A DNA stretch of 64,000 nucleotides from Lantana camara (Eukaryota > Streptophyta > Magnoliopsida > Lamiales > Verbenaceae), in NCBI GenBank assembly GCA_037501455.1, contig CM074864.1, positions 57,851,001-57,915,000 on the forward strand, given 5' to 3'. The notes beneath the pieces are model-generated. The model did not search any database and was not told the origin of the DNA. It saw nothing but the letters and a program-made list of their open reading frames with translations. The position numbers and the translations under genes were made by a program. Shown here piece after piece: positions 48,201 to 60,177 of the stretch (its first letter is position 1; each line of letters opens with the position of its first letter).

Positions 48201-48269
48201 GAGACACTCCAGGGTGAGCGTCTCCCACAACCATGGAATGCATGCAACCTTCGACAGTTTTATGTTTAA
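42202..48269 (+). pseudogene. Decayed gag-pol of element B
   Basis: The start MVTTRSG matches element A. The frame is broken by many stops and shifts, among them TAG at 42613, TGA near 42890, TAG at 43774, stops near 43904 and 44008, TAA at 44554, TGA at 45073 and 45328, TAA at 45784, TGA near 46240, TAG near 46844 and several between 47560 and 47715. Recognisable pieces are gag (43150-43700), protease, RT (45240-45780), RNase H regions (45800-46950) and integrase (47100-48269, final 170 codons open). The protease motif reads VNSGSS, losing the catalytic Asp, and the RT catalytic box reads YEDD instead of YVDD. It cannot encode a working polyprotein. Confidence 0.92.
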
Positions 48270-49505
48270 ATTTTGCAAAAACTTTGTAAAAGCCCACTTC
48301 TGGGTACTATGTAACCCTCGTTTACGAGCGCATTATATTGAAATAATTTCACTTCAAAAGAAGGTCTTTTATGATTCGAAGTATGGTAAACGATTCCCCC
48401 TAGAAGCCTAGGCAATAGCCACACAGGTCCAAGGCGCGCGAATCCCCCCTTTGTCAAGGGTTAAATATGTTTAGCAAGCGCCAAAATCCCGTCTAAAGGT
48501 TCACCCTCTTCGGGAAGCTGGACAAGCATTGGGTATAATCCCAAGGTGAAGAGCGAGTCCAACCGAATCTCGTTTTTTGTTCACACTCGGGTTCGTAAAG
48601 CAGATCACGCTCGGAGTTGCAAAACAGATCACGCTCTCAGCTCACGCTCGAATTCTTCAACACTTGGGAAAATCTCTTAGCAAACGCATACACAAGGATG
48701 CCTGCGGTGACCTCAGGCCACTCTTGAATGAACACCTCGTGTCCAGACACTTAGGTGGAAAACTTTTAGACAAGTTTTCCCAAGTCCTGACCAGGGCACC
48801 CTCGAAGCATGACCCTCGCGTCTACCGAGACTTAGTAGATTTCTTAGTGACCAGGGGTCCCTCGTGAAGGACCCCCTCCTAAACAAACACTTGGGAGGAA
48901 AACTTTTAGACAAGTTTTCACAAATCTAGACTCTCGCGTCTACAATGACTTGTCAAAAATCTTTAAGAGACCAAGGATCCTCTTGGAGGCACCCCTCGCG
49001 TCCAATGCTTATGAAGAGAGAAGAACAAACAAGTCTTTCACAAGCTTTGGCCAGGGCACCTTCGAAACGGTCCCTTGCGTATACAAAGGCTTGGAGAAAT
49101 TTTCAAATTGATTAGGGACCCTCGCGGAAACTATCCCTCGCATCTTACATTTGAATACAAACTTTTAGACAAGTTTTTACAAGTCTTAACTAGGGGGCCC
49201 CCAAAATGGGACCCTCGCGTTGTCAAAAGACTTAGCCTAAATTTGCAAATTTTATGTGTCATATTTATTTAGCTTTTTTACTCAGTTCTTAGTAACAAGA
49301 AAATGATAAAACAAGTGCACAAGTAAAATACACGGAAGACAAAACATTGCCGCAAAAAAGAAATTTTCCTTCATCAAAGATAAGGAGCATACGCTCGATA
49401 TTACAATACTAAAAGGGTATCTACGCCCTTAAGAGTTTGTTTAAAAGCAGGAAAAAGTTACATGTTTGAAAGGGATAATATTGCAGTCATGGAGAGGGAA
49501 ACAAC
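48270..49505. repeat. Repeat-rich spacer of element B
   Basis: The block AAACTTTTAGACAAGTTTT recurs near 48759, 48900 and 49161, interleaved with ACCCTCGCGTCTAC and CCAGGG(C/G)(A/T)CCCTCG motifs, giving diverged units of roughly 140 bp. It occupies the same place as the 61-bp repeat region of A but is unrelated in unit sequence. No reading frame is supported. Confidence 0.6.
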
Positions 49506-52164
49506 TTAAGCACCTTGAGCGGGGCCATCCTCTAAATCCACCACTTCATTTTGGGCTTGGGGAGGTGACTCTGAAGTTTGAGAAGTTTGAGCGATGGGAT
49601 CAGGAGCATTCACAAGAGCAGCAGGCTCGGCCGCAGGAGCAGGAGCGTTTTCACCAGTTGGCGCTTGAGGCACGTGTTCAGGAGGACCCACAAGGGCAAG
49701 CACAACATCGTTAGCCCCCTCGGTTGTTAGTTCAGTGCGAGACCTTTCCTCAGATTGGTGAGCCACCATAAATTCATCTTGTAGGAGTTCAACCAAGTAG
49801 TTATACTCCGGCTCGTTCAAGTTGGCCTCAGGGTCGTCTCTGCCCTCATCGGGCACCACGCAACGCTCGTCAAATCTCAGCCCCATGTCCGGGTACCCTC
49901 GTGAAGAGGCATCTGTTAGGCCCAAGTGTACGAGCTGCTCAATTGCAAGATTGAAGGCATTCTAAGCCTCATCATAACAATGCAGGGAGGCAGCAAAGCC
50001 AAAGGATTTGGAATGACAGAACTTGATAATGGCCTCCTTGTTAGCCCTCTCAAGGCGCTCGGGGAGCGACCGCTGGAACTCCTCCTCGCAAGCCTTCTTG
50101 GTGGCCTCGGTGTATTTCTTCTCAGCCTCATTGAACTTTCGGATCCACTCGTTGGTCTCCTCCATCAGCTTCTTATAGTTCTCAGTAAGGTTCGTCGCCT
50201 CCACTCGATGTTTTCTTCGAGACTCCTCAGACTTCTTAAAATCCTCCTTTAGCTTGGCAAGCTTGGTCTCGAGAGATAGAAACTTGGCCCTCTCCACATC
50301 CAACTCCTCTTGGATTTGAGCGGGGTCGTTTGAGCATGCTATCTTCTTATACTTAGCCTTACGCTCTGAGTATACGGTCGAGCGGCGCTGGAGGTTCCTG
50401 ACCCTTGGGAGAACTTGCTGCAAAATCCCCAACACTTAGCACTTTTTCAGGAAAGTGAGACACATAAAAGGAATAAGTGAAAATCTTTACCGAGATGACG
50501 GCGTGCGCGAGATCCTGAGCCACTTGCTTCGCGCTCTGGGAGTATAGCTTCCTATGGTCCCCAGAAAATTGGACTCTCTCGTAGAGCCCGTAGGTGATGT
50601 TCCGAGCGAATTTATGATTGCTCAGCAAAGTAGGGCCTTCTTCAGGAGTGCGAGCCAAGTGTCTGTCCCCAGCCCGCTCAAAATTCCATAGTTGAGACTA
50701 CATTTTTGCCCTTTCCAATTATTAGGACAGTATCGGGCATCCTCTTCCTCTTTCTCAAGGGATAAACTTGGCCCTCTAGGGGCTCTCTTATCACCATGCC
50801 CGAGCGTGGTCTCTGTTGGTTATCCTGTGGGTTAGCCGGCGGCCGTCGTTGGACTCCGTCCGCTTACCTCGTCACGAGGCGATTCTCAGGAGTGGGCACT
50901 CGGCTGTCTCCCCGACCACGCACGGTCATGCTGCTGCTCGCCCCTTGATGGGCCCCTCGGCCATCTCCCCTGCCGGCCCCTCGGCCCTGCGGGTTCAGGG
51001 GCTATTGTTGTTATTGTTGCTGTTGTTGTTGAGGCGCATGAGCATTGATAAGGTTTGCAACATTTCTCATGTTTCCTCTTCTCGCCATCAGAATACTGGT
51101 TCCTAAAATAAAAGAGACGGGGGTCAAGGTTCCCTGTAAAACTTTGTAAGATGCAAGGATATGGTCAGTAATCTTATCTAAAGTTAGTTCCCTAGAATCT
51201 AACCGTATCTCTCCAAGTTTCGAGCGGGTGGATTCGTGATCATCTCAGGGTCGTTCATGAGCCCGCATAAGAACAAGACCTCTTCATCATCTATTAACTC
51301 CTTGGCCTGGATAAGCCACTTAATACTCCTAAAAGCGAGGGCCAAGTTCTGAGCCCAGGATATGGGAAATGAAGGGTCCAAACGAGATCTTGCAAGGGGC
51401 CTGTCCCCATGATCTACCCACTCTTGAGGCAAACCAAAGTCCTCACCCTCAGGGGCCCTCACGAAGAAGAATTTCTCCTTCCAATTAGTCCCATACGATG
51501 TCGAGGGCGCATATATCAACCTCAAGTTAGATTTGGCCTGAACATAGTAAAAACCCGCTTGAGGAGACGAGCGTAGGGAGAGGACCACTTGGAAGAGACT
51601 ATGTAAACTGCCATTTGCCCAGGAGGGGGATTGTTAGCTCTCTCATGTGGTTCTAGGATTCTGTACATGTAGTGTTCATCCCAATAACGAGGAGCCCTCA
51701 TTGCGACTAAATCCCCCAGAGTTATGGTACTGGGGGTTCCTCTCTGTCGCTTGCATACCTTCGCCCTCGCCCTCGAAAAATTTATTGGTTTTCTTACCCT
51801 TCTTCCTACGCTTGACTGGGGGTTTTTTTGAGGGCCCAGTGTCTTCCTTTCCCTCTGGGATGGGAACAGATATAGCCACCGTGACAGTACGGCGGTGGGG
51901 ATATATTGCGCTCTCCGTCAGCGGCAACGTAACCCCCTTTCTCTCCGCCTCCATCACCAAATCCATTTCTTCAAACAGGTGCTCTAGACCCCCAGGATTT
52001 CTTTCCTCCATGGCAGAAACAGCGGCATCCAACTCTTTGTCTCGGGCTTCTCCAAAAGTCTCCTCCACTGATTGGTGATGAGGAGTGGGGTTGTGGGAGG
52101 AAGAACTGGTAGAGGACATTTCATCAATTTCTCTCACAGTCTTATCTATAACTTGTTTTGACAT
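49506..52164 (-). pseudogene. Decayed copy of the spliced antisense gene in element B
   Basis: Minus strand, starting MSKQVIDKTVREIDEMSS at 52164, like MAGNQADDYVREIEEMS of A. Exon 1 is shifted near 51680 and lacks the piece corresponding to residues about 207-275 of A, but resumes with GFYYVQAKS and SYGTNWKEKFFFV. Exon 2 (about 51090-50520) is degraded around a (CAA)n run at 51001-51032. The second intron is clear: donor TCTCG|GTAAAG near 50490 and acceptor TTTTGCAG before QVLPRVRNLQ near 50419. Exon 3 is a coiled coil with an in-frame TAG near 49962, then the acidic tail to the stop at 49506. Confidence 0.8.
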
Positions 52165-52380
52165 TATGTTTGGAGAAAAGAGAACACGGGATATTGATGA
52201 AAGATTAAGGAAAGGAGACTTAGCAATCTATGGTCAGCAAGTCAGAAATTCAGAAGAAGCAAGAAATTACCTAAAGTTTTTGGAAAGCTTGATGGAGGTA
52301 TAAAGTTCTCTGAAGATTTTTCGCAAATTGCTCTGGGAATGTGTTTGTGCAAAGGAAAAGATGGAGTTGAGTCTGAATCC

Positions 52381-52394
52381 CCTATTTATAGGGA
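52381..52394 (-). promoter_or_regulatory. TATA box of the antisense gene in element B
   Basis: The minus strand reads CCCTATAAATAGG about 220 bp before the antisense ATG, equivalent to the box 284 bp before the A antisense ATG. It lies outside the LTR. Confidence 0.6.
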
Positions 52395-52690
52395 AGGGAA
52401 TTAATGCGGTTTTGGAATATTAAATTCAAAACGCAATCATTTCCCGCCTAGGTAATCTCCCACTTTTGGGAACCGTCACCCACATCCCAAGATTCACGCG
52501 TCGTTTCCTGAAAAGTCGCACCCACTCGCCCATCAGCATTAAATGCAGGACTCTTCGAGTAGTCAATTGAAGGGACAACATTTAATGCATATTCAGAAGA
52601 AGACTTCCCCGTACGCAATCTCTCCTCGCGAGCGCCACCCTCGGGATCTGGAAAGATTTGAAATGTACAGTCCTCATCACTAAAGACTAT

Positions 52691-52707
52691 AGAAGTGAGG
52701 GGCAAAA
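52691..52707 (+). other. Polypurine tract of element B
   Basis: AGAAGTGAGGGGCAAAA abuts the 3' LTR start TGATGGGG at 52708, matching the GGGGGGCAAAA tract of element A. Confidence 0.8.
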
Positions 52708-52828
52708 TGATGGGGTAGAAACACGCTCGACCCACGTTTCGGCACGTGGCTCGGTCAGTTGGCCCATATTTTGATACGAGGCGTTATCAGTGATGACCGC
52801 ATGGCAACTTGGTCTCCATGAGCGTACC
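52708..52828 (+). repeat. Truncated 3' LTR of element B (first 121 bp)
   Basis: Aligns with 40851-40971 with scattered substitutions, mostly transitions (for example AACGTTTCGGTACG against CACGTTTCGGCACG). It stops abruptly after GAGCGTACC, where inverted element C begins. Confidence 0.85.
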
Positions 52829-55065
52829 GCCCCAAGAAGGGCACTTTCGGGATTGCCGCCAGTGTTGAAATCCTTCTTTTTGTTTTTCTTTTTATTCAGT
52901 TTGGCCCTTTTTCGCACGGGTCCATCTTCATCTAGGTTGGGAAAGTCCACCGACTTTTTAGTGGACCCAATCTGGAATGCTTTTTCGGCTTTGGGCTTTT
53001 TGAGGGACAACATTTAGCATTCCCATGCCTCTTTGACGTTGCAGAGAACTTTGCCAACCCCCCTCGGGAGTAGGGAACTTGATCTTCTGGTGGTAAGTAA
53101 AGATGATCGCCTTGAAATCAACAAGGGCAGGTCGCCCAATTACGATGTTGTAAGGGATCTCAATCTCTATTACCACATATGTGACCATGAGCGTCTTCCA
53201 CTGTGGGGCACGACCAAAAGAGGTGGCCAAGCGGATCTATCCCCGAGGGACAACCTCGGAGCCCCCAAAGCCAATGAGGGTCTTTTTGAGGGGCTCGAGG
53301 GGAATGCTGGTGACATTCATTTTCTGGAAAGTCATGTAAGGGAGAACATTGACGGAACTTCCACTATCAACCAAAACCCTCTTTACAATATGATTGTGGA
53401 CATCTAGGCTAGCCACCATGGGGCAGTCAGAGGGTTCACTTGCCCCGTGGGGTGTTATAATATGCCCTAAATCCCTGTCACTGAATCCTAAATTCATTCT
53501 CCTTGGGATTGATGGCGTAAACTTGTTTGGGCGCTGTGGGGCGTTGATCATAGCTCCTGACATAACGGCGGCGGGATGCGTCCCCACCCGAGGAGCCCCC
53601 AACAATCATGTGAATAATCGCAAAAGGAGTATTTTCTTGTTCAGACATCTCCTGCTTTCCTCGGGTGCTGTTTTTCGGGCCTCGCCCTCGTGGGCTTCTT
53701 GAGCGTGACGGACTCCTTCTCCTCTCTCTGGTTCGCTCGTTGCAACGTTCGTCATAACGTTCCAAAACCTTCACAAATTACTTCAAGTGGCCTCCAGCGA
53801 TAAGCCTTTGTATCTCACTTTCCAGCTGGCGGCATTCATCAGTGTCATGCCCTTTTTCCTTATGAAAAGCGTAGTATTTTCCCGAGCGTTTCTGAGACTC
53901 CGTCTCCCTCAGTTTTTGAGGCATTTTGAAGAGTTTCTTGTCAGAGAGGGAGTAGATCTCAGAGATGGGCCTGTTGAGGGGGATGCGCTCGAATATGCGA
54001 CGGAGAGGTGATGGTTTGCGTCGCTCCTTGTGGGATTCATCTCGCCCCCGCTCGTTCTTCTGTTGGCTGGGGTGTCGGGGAGCATTGGACCTATACATGT
54101 CCTCGAGCGTAAAATACGGCTCGGCGATCTCCCTTATGGCCATCAACGATACCGGCCTCTTCTTGACAATGGCGTCCGTAAAATTTTTACTCACATATTG
54201 TTTGTGATTGACAGCCTTGAAGAGGACATGGATTAAAAAGTCCATCGAGGGCCTCTCCACCAATAACACCTGCTTGTTAAAACGCGCAAAGAATGACCGG
54301 AGGGGCTCGTGTTCGCCTTGGACCAAGTTGTAAAGGGCCGTTGGGGCAGTGACTGGAGCCTTCAAGAAGGCATTGGTGAGGAGGTCCTCGTATGACCGGA
54401 TTGAGCGGGGTGGCAACCGATTGTACCACTCTTGGGCTATTCCAACGAGGGAAGTGACGAAAACTTTGCCCCAACAGTGACTGGAATGCTCGTATAAGTG
54501 CATGAGATGCAGAAAATGATCTAAATGTTCTGCGGGGTCGGTAGTTCCATCATAGCAGTTGATGGAGGTGGGTACTTTGCCCATTCCAGCTTGGGCCATC
54601 AAGACTTCTTCAACGAGGGGAGAGCCCCTCGCCAGGGGGTGGTGGTATCCCCTATCGGGGTCATGATTTTCGTAGTTTTCCTCCTGCTCCTGGTGTCGAG
54701 GAGCGTGTGGTTGTCGGGCTTGGCAACGAGCATCCTTGACATTGGCTCTCTCGCCCCCAGCTAGGGGAGCATGAGACCGCACTCGAGAGAGCTACCCCAC
54801 CATCTCTTGCAACCCCTCCAGCTGGTCTTGCACAGCTGCGAGGAGGTTGGGATCTTCTTCTCTAGCCTGGCTACCCCGGAGGCCTGGGAGTGAGCCTCAA
54901 CGTTTACATCAATCCCTTCAACAGGCTCTTTCTCCCTGCCAGCCTATGGGCGTTCTTACTCCACCCTCGGGGGAGCTTCTCTTTCGTTGACTGGTGGCGG
55001 TGGTGGTCTTGCCTGCAGCACAGCCTGGGCCTGCTGGGAGGTGGGCCCACAACAGTAGCGGTCCG
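52829..55065 (-). pseudogene. Element C: inverted gag-protease fragment of a third Retand-type copy
   Basis: Reading the minus strand from about 55065: Pro-rich gag leader, gag domain (an open stretch of 334 codons at 54782-53778), zinc knuckle YAFHKEKGHDTDEC with its first Cys changed to Tyr, SR-rich linker, and protease with intact VDSGSSVNVLPY near 53370. It then runs to a point equivalent to NPEGTPPGAV of B, where it joins the B LTR. Stops and shifts break it. It is closer to B than to A and has no LTR, RT or integrase. Confidence 0.88.
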
Positions 55066-56296
55066 GGACCATATTTTAGAATTTGTTTACAATTCAAGTA
55101 TTAAAATATTTCTAAAACATTTTAATACAATAGCGGAAGACTAGCCGGATCTACTCAAATATATACATGTAATTGATAATAAATTTTAAATCACTTAAGC
55201 AGATAAATATCTAACATGCAATTAACACTTAAGAGCATATAATTTATCATGCTTAAAATAATATAACTGATAAATATTACCGTACTGCAAACATGGCTAT
55301 CTAACGATATTTTTTCAACTCCCGAATTCACCTCCCGAGAACCCGATACCCGATCTCCTCATGAAACCGGCAGAGCTTCCCTGCAATAACCCAAGAGAAA
55401 CCCTTGAAGTGTGGGCTCCAAAAGTATTTTTCTAAATACTTAGAGAAAATAAAACTTTAAATTAGAAAACCTTTTTCAGGGTTTAATCTCCCGAAATCAG
55501 GCGTTTTATATATAAACACCTAATTAAAATTAATTCCAAAATAAATCGGAATTAATTAGGAGAAAAGGGATATGGTTTCAAAGCCCAGAGCTCAGCCAAA
55601 ACCTCTCCGAAAGTTGGATGGAAAAAATGAAGTGCCAAGGTCCCTATTTATAGGAGAAAAACCGAGGGTAAAATAGTAATTTCACATCCCACTTGCGTGT
55701 GTAACTTGGACACAAAAACCGAGGTGACCACATCGTAGATCTCATCACCATGACTCCAACGCTGTCGACCGATCGCCGAAATTCACCCTCACGCGCCCTC
55801 ATGCGCCACCTGTAGGTGGCATGTGTGGGTAAAACCCTTTGCCATAAGCTTTGCTCTAAAGTCTCTACTTTTTCGTCCATTTCTCCTTTTATTTTCTTGT
55901 AGAACTCAATTGCATCTAATGGGTTTAATGCCTTCAGGCGCCTCCACAAGTTCGAGACTTTGTTAGAATACTAAGATTCTAACTAAGATTCCACGGTTTT
56001 TGACTAAACGGTCAGCGTCTGTATATTCTACAGCTTCATTACATATGACAGGATCAGATACGTCAGATTCTACCACTTGGGTTAATCTTACGTGTCTTAT
56101 CAGGTGCCCAGACAATCCTCCCACTACAATGATGCTCTCGTGTACATGTCTTTACATCACATGTTGTATTTGGTACATCACATGTATCTAATACATTTTT
56201 AGTTATTACGGGTTTATGAAAATCAGTATCAAATACTGTTATTTTCTTTTCTTTTAACGCTATTTTGCTTCCACCCTTTGTGGTTATCTATGTAAT
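55066..56296 (-). other. Element F: unclassified LTR-like stretch interrupted by element D
   Basis: No coding region is supported. On the minus strand a CTATAAATAGGGACC promoter-like motif lies at 55641-55654, and plain transitions to GC-richer sequence on either side resemble a plant LTR. Left and right ends with TG...CA were not found; element D starts at its right edge, so F may continue beyond the window. The 101-residue minus-strand frame at 55644-55949 is not recognisable. Confidence 0.4.
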
Positions 56297-58931
56297 TGTA
56301 ACGCCCCGGTTCCGGATGAATAGGTAAGCACGCCACGTGTGCGTTTTGAGCGTAGGATTTATTTAATTCTTTAATTTCATAATATATTCTTACGTGGCAT
56401 TCACATTTTTATAAAATTCATGAAACATCCTTTATGTAAATTATTTGAATTCGTATCATTGAAAATATTATTTCATGACACGGAAAATATTTATTGCATG
56501 AAACAATTACCAAATTGTCTCTAGTTGAATATTTCTTTAAATTCTAGGGACTTAATTGCATAATCTTTAAGGACTTAATTGAGTATAATTTAAATTGTGG
56601 CATACTTGATTTCATGACTTCATAAAACAAAGGATCAAATTGCAATTTAAACATTTCACACAAATCAATGTTGGTGAATCACGTAATATACATTCCATGA
56701 GCTTCCTTGATCATTTCTATCAAAAATTTTCCAACAACTTTGCTTCCTCATTCTCGGTTCTTTAAGAAAAAAAGGGAAGAAGTGATTTTCATCTATTTTG
56801 TCAAGAATCTCAAGAAATTTGCCAAGCTTTGGGAGTTAATCATCATCATCATCTATATTCTCCATTTCTTTCCATTTTAAGGTTGGTTTGGCATGAATCC
56901 ATGATCTTTGATCATATATGTATAAGTTAGGGTTTGAGTTTGATGTGCTAGATGAATTAGTTGGAGTTGGAAGCATGGTTGGGTGATCATATCATGAATT
57001 ATAGCATGAGTTATAGCTTGAATTCTTGAATTTTTGGCATGAATGATCAAGTTTGATCATAAACATGAATCTTAGAATCTTGATGATATATTGTGTTTTA
57101 AGTGTTTAAGTGTTAGTTTATCATCTTATGAACCTATATGCATGCATACTCCCAGAAAACTTTGGCTTTGATGATCAAAATGGAGTTTTGGGTGCTTGTT
57201 TGTTGCTTCCCGTAACCTTCCCCTGTTTTGCTCTGTTTTTCTTCAGTTGCAGAACTGGGAACGACCGTTCCCAGCCTCAAAGCATTGTGGGAACGGGCGT
57301 TCCCCTCTTTTAAATTAAAACAAGGCGGCCGAGCGTGGGAAGGGCCGTTCCCATTTTGGCCTTGGTGTCGGAAGGGCCGTTCCAAGCTAAGGCGCATTTT
57401 TGAAAGGGAAATCGTTGGCGCGTTTTGGGGATTACGGGAACGACCGTTCCCATTTTTCAAAGGGGACCGGAACGGCCGTTCCCACCTGACTTGCAGAACA
57501 AAATTCACTGCATAAAATTACGAAAATAGCCCCTCGATCCGACGACTTCTTTGACCCCGAATTGCTATAATATTTGTTAATATGTACTGAAACAACATGT
57601 TATCATGCCACATTGCATTTTCGTCGTCATCTCGATACATTTCCGCCGTTCGTCATATTTGGTCCATTTTAGGTCATGTCTCACGTATACATGTCGTGTT
57701 TGCACAGGTCACGAGGGTGCGGACGAGGAGCAGGCTCCATAGAGCATATCCTTGTTTTATTTTGTAAGAAAGATGAGGTTTGGTTTTGAGTAAATAGAAC
57801 CCTATAACCCTTATGTGCTATTTTCGACCAAAACATATTATAATTATAAACGTTTCAAAGTTATAAATATTTCAAGCAAGCAAGCCATGATTGTCATGAT
57901 TTTCAAGCAAGTTTGGCGAGTACATGATTGCACGTGGGCCCGAGGGTAATTCTTGAGCAAACCGGGAAAGCAAGGGCTGAAGGGTAACTCCTGAATTATC
58001 CTCACATTGTTGGGATCACCCCCGAAGCCACTAGGAGATTAGTGGTGGAAGGAGTTCCATGTCTAGAGGGTCATGTCCTCTACACACACCATGTCGTGGA
58101 TAGTCGAGCCTTGCAAACTCGCTATCAACCGGAGGAAGAAGGAGACTGGGGATTAATCCGGCATGTCGGGTTATCCTCGGGTTATCGCATGATTTCAAGC
58201 ATGAAATTGTCTATGTAAGCACTAAATGGAATTGTATGATGATGTATTGAATTGATAAAGCAAGCACGTATTGTCACGTTTGGTGTAAAGGTTGGAGAAT
58301 CGCCCCTGCTCGCCGGGGTCACATGTTCATGAAATGTTTAAGCTAAAATGTTAAAGTGATTGGTTGTAATCTCGGGCAAAGATTAAGTTTCTTGAACTAT
58401 ATATCCTTTTCATTTCCAAAGTCTTCACCCGAGGCTACACCTTGCATGTGATGTGTGTTATATATATTTATTGCCCCTCACTCAGTCTTCGGTAGACTGA
58501 TACACCACTTTTCAGGTACTTGAGCGCATGGTCGTGCTAGGCGGGTGTCCAGTCAAGTTTTACATTTTCACGAGTCTAGTACCGCACCTTCATGTATAGC
58601 ACTTTTAGTATCTTTTGTTATGATCGTTATTAGCCCTTTTGCATACCTGAATATGTATATTATGAACAAATGATAATGTATTGATAGTTAAGTTGGTATC
58701 TATACATATCTATTCGGTAAATATGGTACCTATATGTATGAATGATTTTATTGCTTCCGCTTTCATTATCATGTTTGCTCTGGTTTTGTTGGGAAGAGTG
58801 TCCCGCCTAGCTCGTCATTTTTAGTGTCACCCGTTCGCAATAGTTTTGGTTTATGTATGGACTTTCCATTTCATACGTGGATCAAGGCTATAGTGCGGGG
58901 GATGTGGTGCCCTGGGGGTTAGGGTGCTACA
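56297..58931 (+). repeat. 5' LTR of element D (2,635 bp)
   Basis: Starts TGTAACGCCCCGG and ends GGGTGCTACA; the same start recurs at 63699. It shares with solo LTR E a 20-base identity at 57799-57818 and a CTCACTCAGTCTTC block near 58478. The palindrome cluster is annotated separately. Confidence 0.93.
57255..57482. repeat. Six GGGAACG-CGTTCCC palindromes in the element D LTR
   Basis: Palindromes at 57255-57274 (CTGGGAACGACCGTTCCCAG), 57289-57304, 57337-57352, 57370-57383, 57436-57451 and 57469-57482. The last, GGAACGGCCGTTCC, is perfect. All share the arms GGAA(C/G)G / CGTTCC and a two-base centre. Confidence 0.92.
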
Positions 58932-58939
58932 TCTACAGG

Positions 58940-58951
58940 TGGTATCAGAGC
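58940..58951 (+). other. Primer-binding site of element D (initiator tRNA-Met)
   Basis: TGGTATCAGAGC, eight bases after the LTR end, is the standard complement of the 3' end of plant initiator tRNA-Met used by most Tekay and copia elements. Confidence 0.9.
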
Positions 58952-59186
58952 CCGGTTGCAAAACCGAGGTTCTCGAGTCGTGTCAAGTCAGTCTAGGTCG
59001 CACGGCATAGGACTATTTGATACTTGAGAGTCTGCATTTCACTAAATTACTTGATTACTTGAATTTTTCTGCCTTACTTGAGTTATTTGATTCCTCTTGA
59101 ATGTGTGTTTAATAACATTGTTGAATTATATGCACACATTTGCATTTATTAATCAAGCCACGCATGTGTAGTGATCTGATTTCAGG

Positions 59187-60177
59187 ATGGAGCACGATAG
59201 ACACTCCAGTGACCGAGCCTCGAGACATAGGCAACACCATCATCGCCGGCATCATCGTCGGGAGAGATCACCACCTCCTCCACCTGCCTAGGCATAGCCC
59301 CAGGATTTCATGAACGCGGTAGTGGGGCTAATTGATCAGGGGCTACAGGACAGGGTTCCTCCACCACCTCCAGCACCGGTAGCACCCCAGGAGAACCCCA
59401 TTTCTGCCATATTGCGAGAGTTTCAGAACCAACGCCCCCCGAAGTTCTACAAGGCGACGATATTCAGGCAGAGATGTGGCTAAAGGAGATCGAGAGGATC
59501 TGGCAGCTTATCCCTTGTGATACTCAGGAGAAGGCTCGCTGTACCCTCACTTTGATCCAGGGCGAGGCCTATTCGTGGTGGGAGAGTACACAGATTGTTT
59601 TAGAGGCAGCCGGGACAGAGATTACTTGGGAGGTCTTCGTGCGGGAGTTTAAGAACAAGTATATTCCTCCAGCTTCCCGTACTCGTAGGTTGAGGGAGTT
59701 CACCGAGTTGAAACAGGGAGGCAGATCGGTGGGGCAGTATATCGCCGAGTTCGAGAGACTTTCTCGCTATGCACCCAACATAGCGAATGACGACTTTCAC
59801 AAGGCGATGCAGTTCGTCCAGGGACTCAGACCAGATATTCAGGATGCGCTGAAAGCAGCCAATACCAGTACCTGGGCTAAAGCTACTGCAAAGGCTCTAA
59901 AGGTTGAGGATTCTGATATTGCCAAGAAAGCTACTCAGCGGACTGGACAGGCTTCGGGCTCGAGAGCAGGTCAGGGATCGAGCTCGGGAAAGAGACCGAT
60001 GATTTACTCTGCACCTCCAGCGCAGAGGGATTCCGGGAAGAAGCTTAAGGGTGCAGGACCGTACAGAGGGGTCCGAGAGCTCCAGCACCACCACAGCCAC
60101 CTCAGAGACCGGGCTGTAGATATTGTGGGCTTCCTACACACAACTATGATAACTGCAGACGCCGGTTAGGCTTATGT
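59187..60177 (+). pseudogene. Broken gag of element D
   Basis: The start MEHDRHSSDRAS lies at 59187. Two TAG codons follow at 59289 and 59295, then a frameshift near 59455. The gag domain (EMWLKEIERIWQLI to SDIAKKATQ) is open at 59474-60169, with another shift near 60060-60110. In the final frame two zinc knuckles are readable, [14 protein letters not shown] and [14 protein letters not shown], both C-C-H-C, leading straight into pol. Confidence 0.88.

Larger units (their letters stand above)
40851..52828 (+). mobile_element. Element B: decayed Retand/Tat-type retrotransposon, 3' LTR truncated
   Basis: Sense order: 5' LTR 40851-41667, primer-binding site, hAT MITE insertion, gag-pol pseudogene 42202-48269, repeat-rich spacer, antisense pseudogene 52164-49506, polypurine tract 52691-52707, and the first 121 bp of the 3' LTR to 52828. 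It shares organisation with A but is clearly diverged in sequence. Because the 3' LTR is cut and fused to inverted fragment C, no target duplication can be confirmed; the 5 bp before the 5' LTR are GATAT. Confidence 0.9.

Noticed and set aside
55644..55949. 101-residue minus-strand frame in segment F
   Set aside because: No similarity that I recognise, and it overlaps a putative LTR promoter; treated as chance.
57255..57482. Regularly repeated short motif that could suggest a CRISPR-like array
   Set aside because: Spacing is irregular, units are palindromes inside an LTR of a plant retrotransposon, and the genome is eukaryotic.
58940..58951. TGGTATCAGAGC as part of a tRNA gene
   Set aside because: Only the 12-base complement of the tRNA 3' end is present; it is a retrotransposon primer site, not a tRNA gene.
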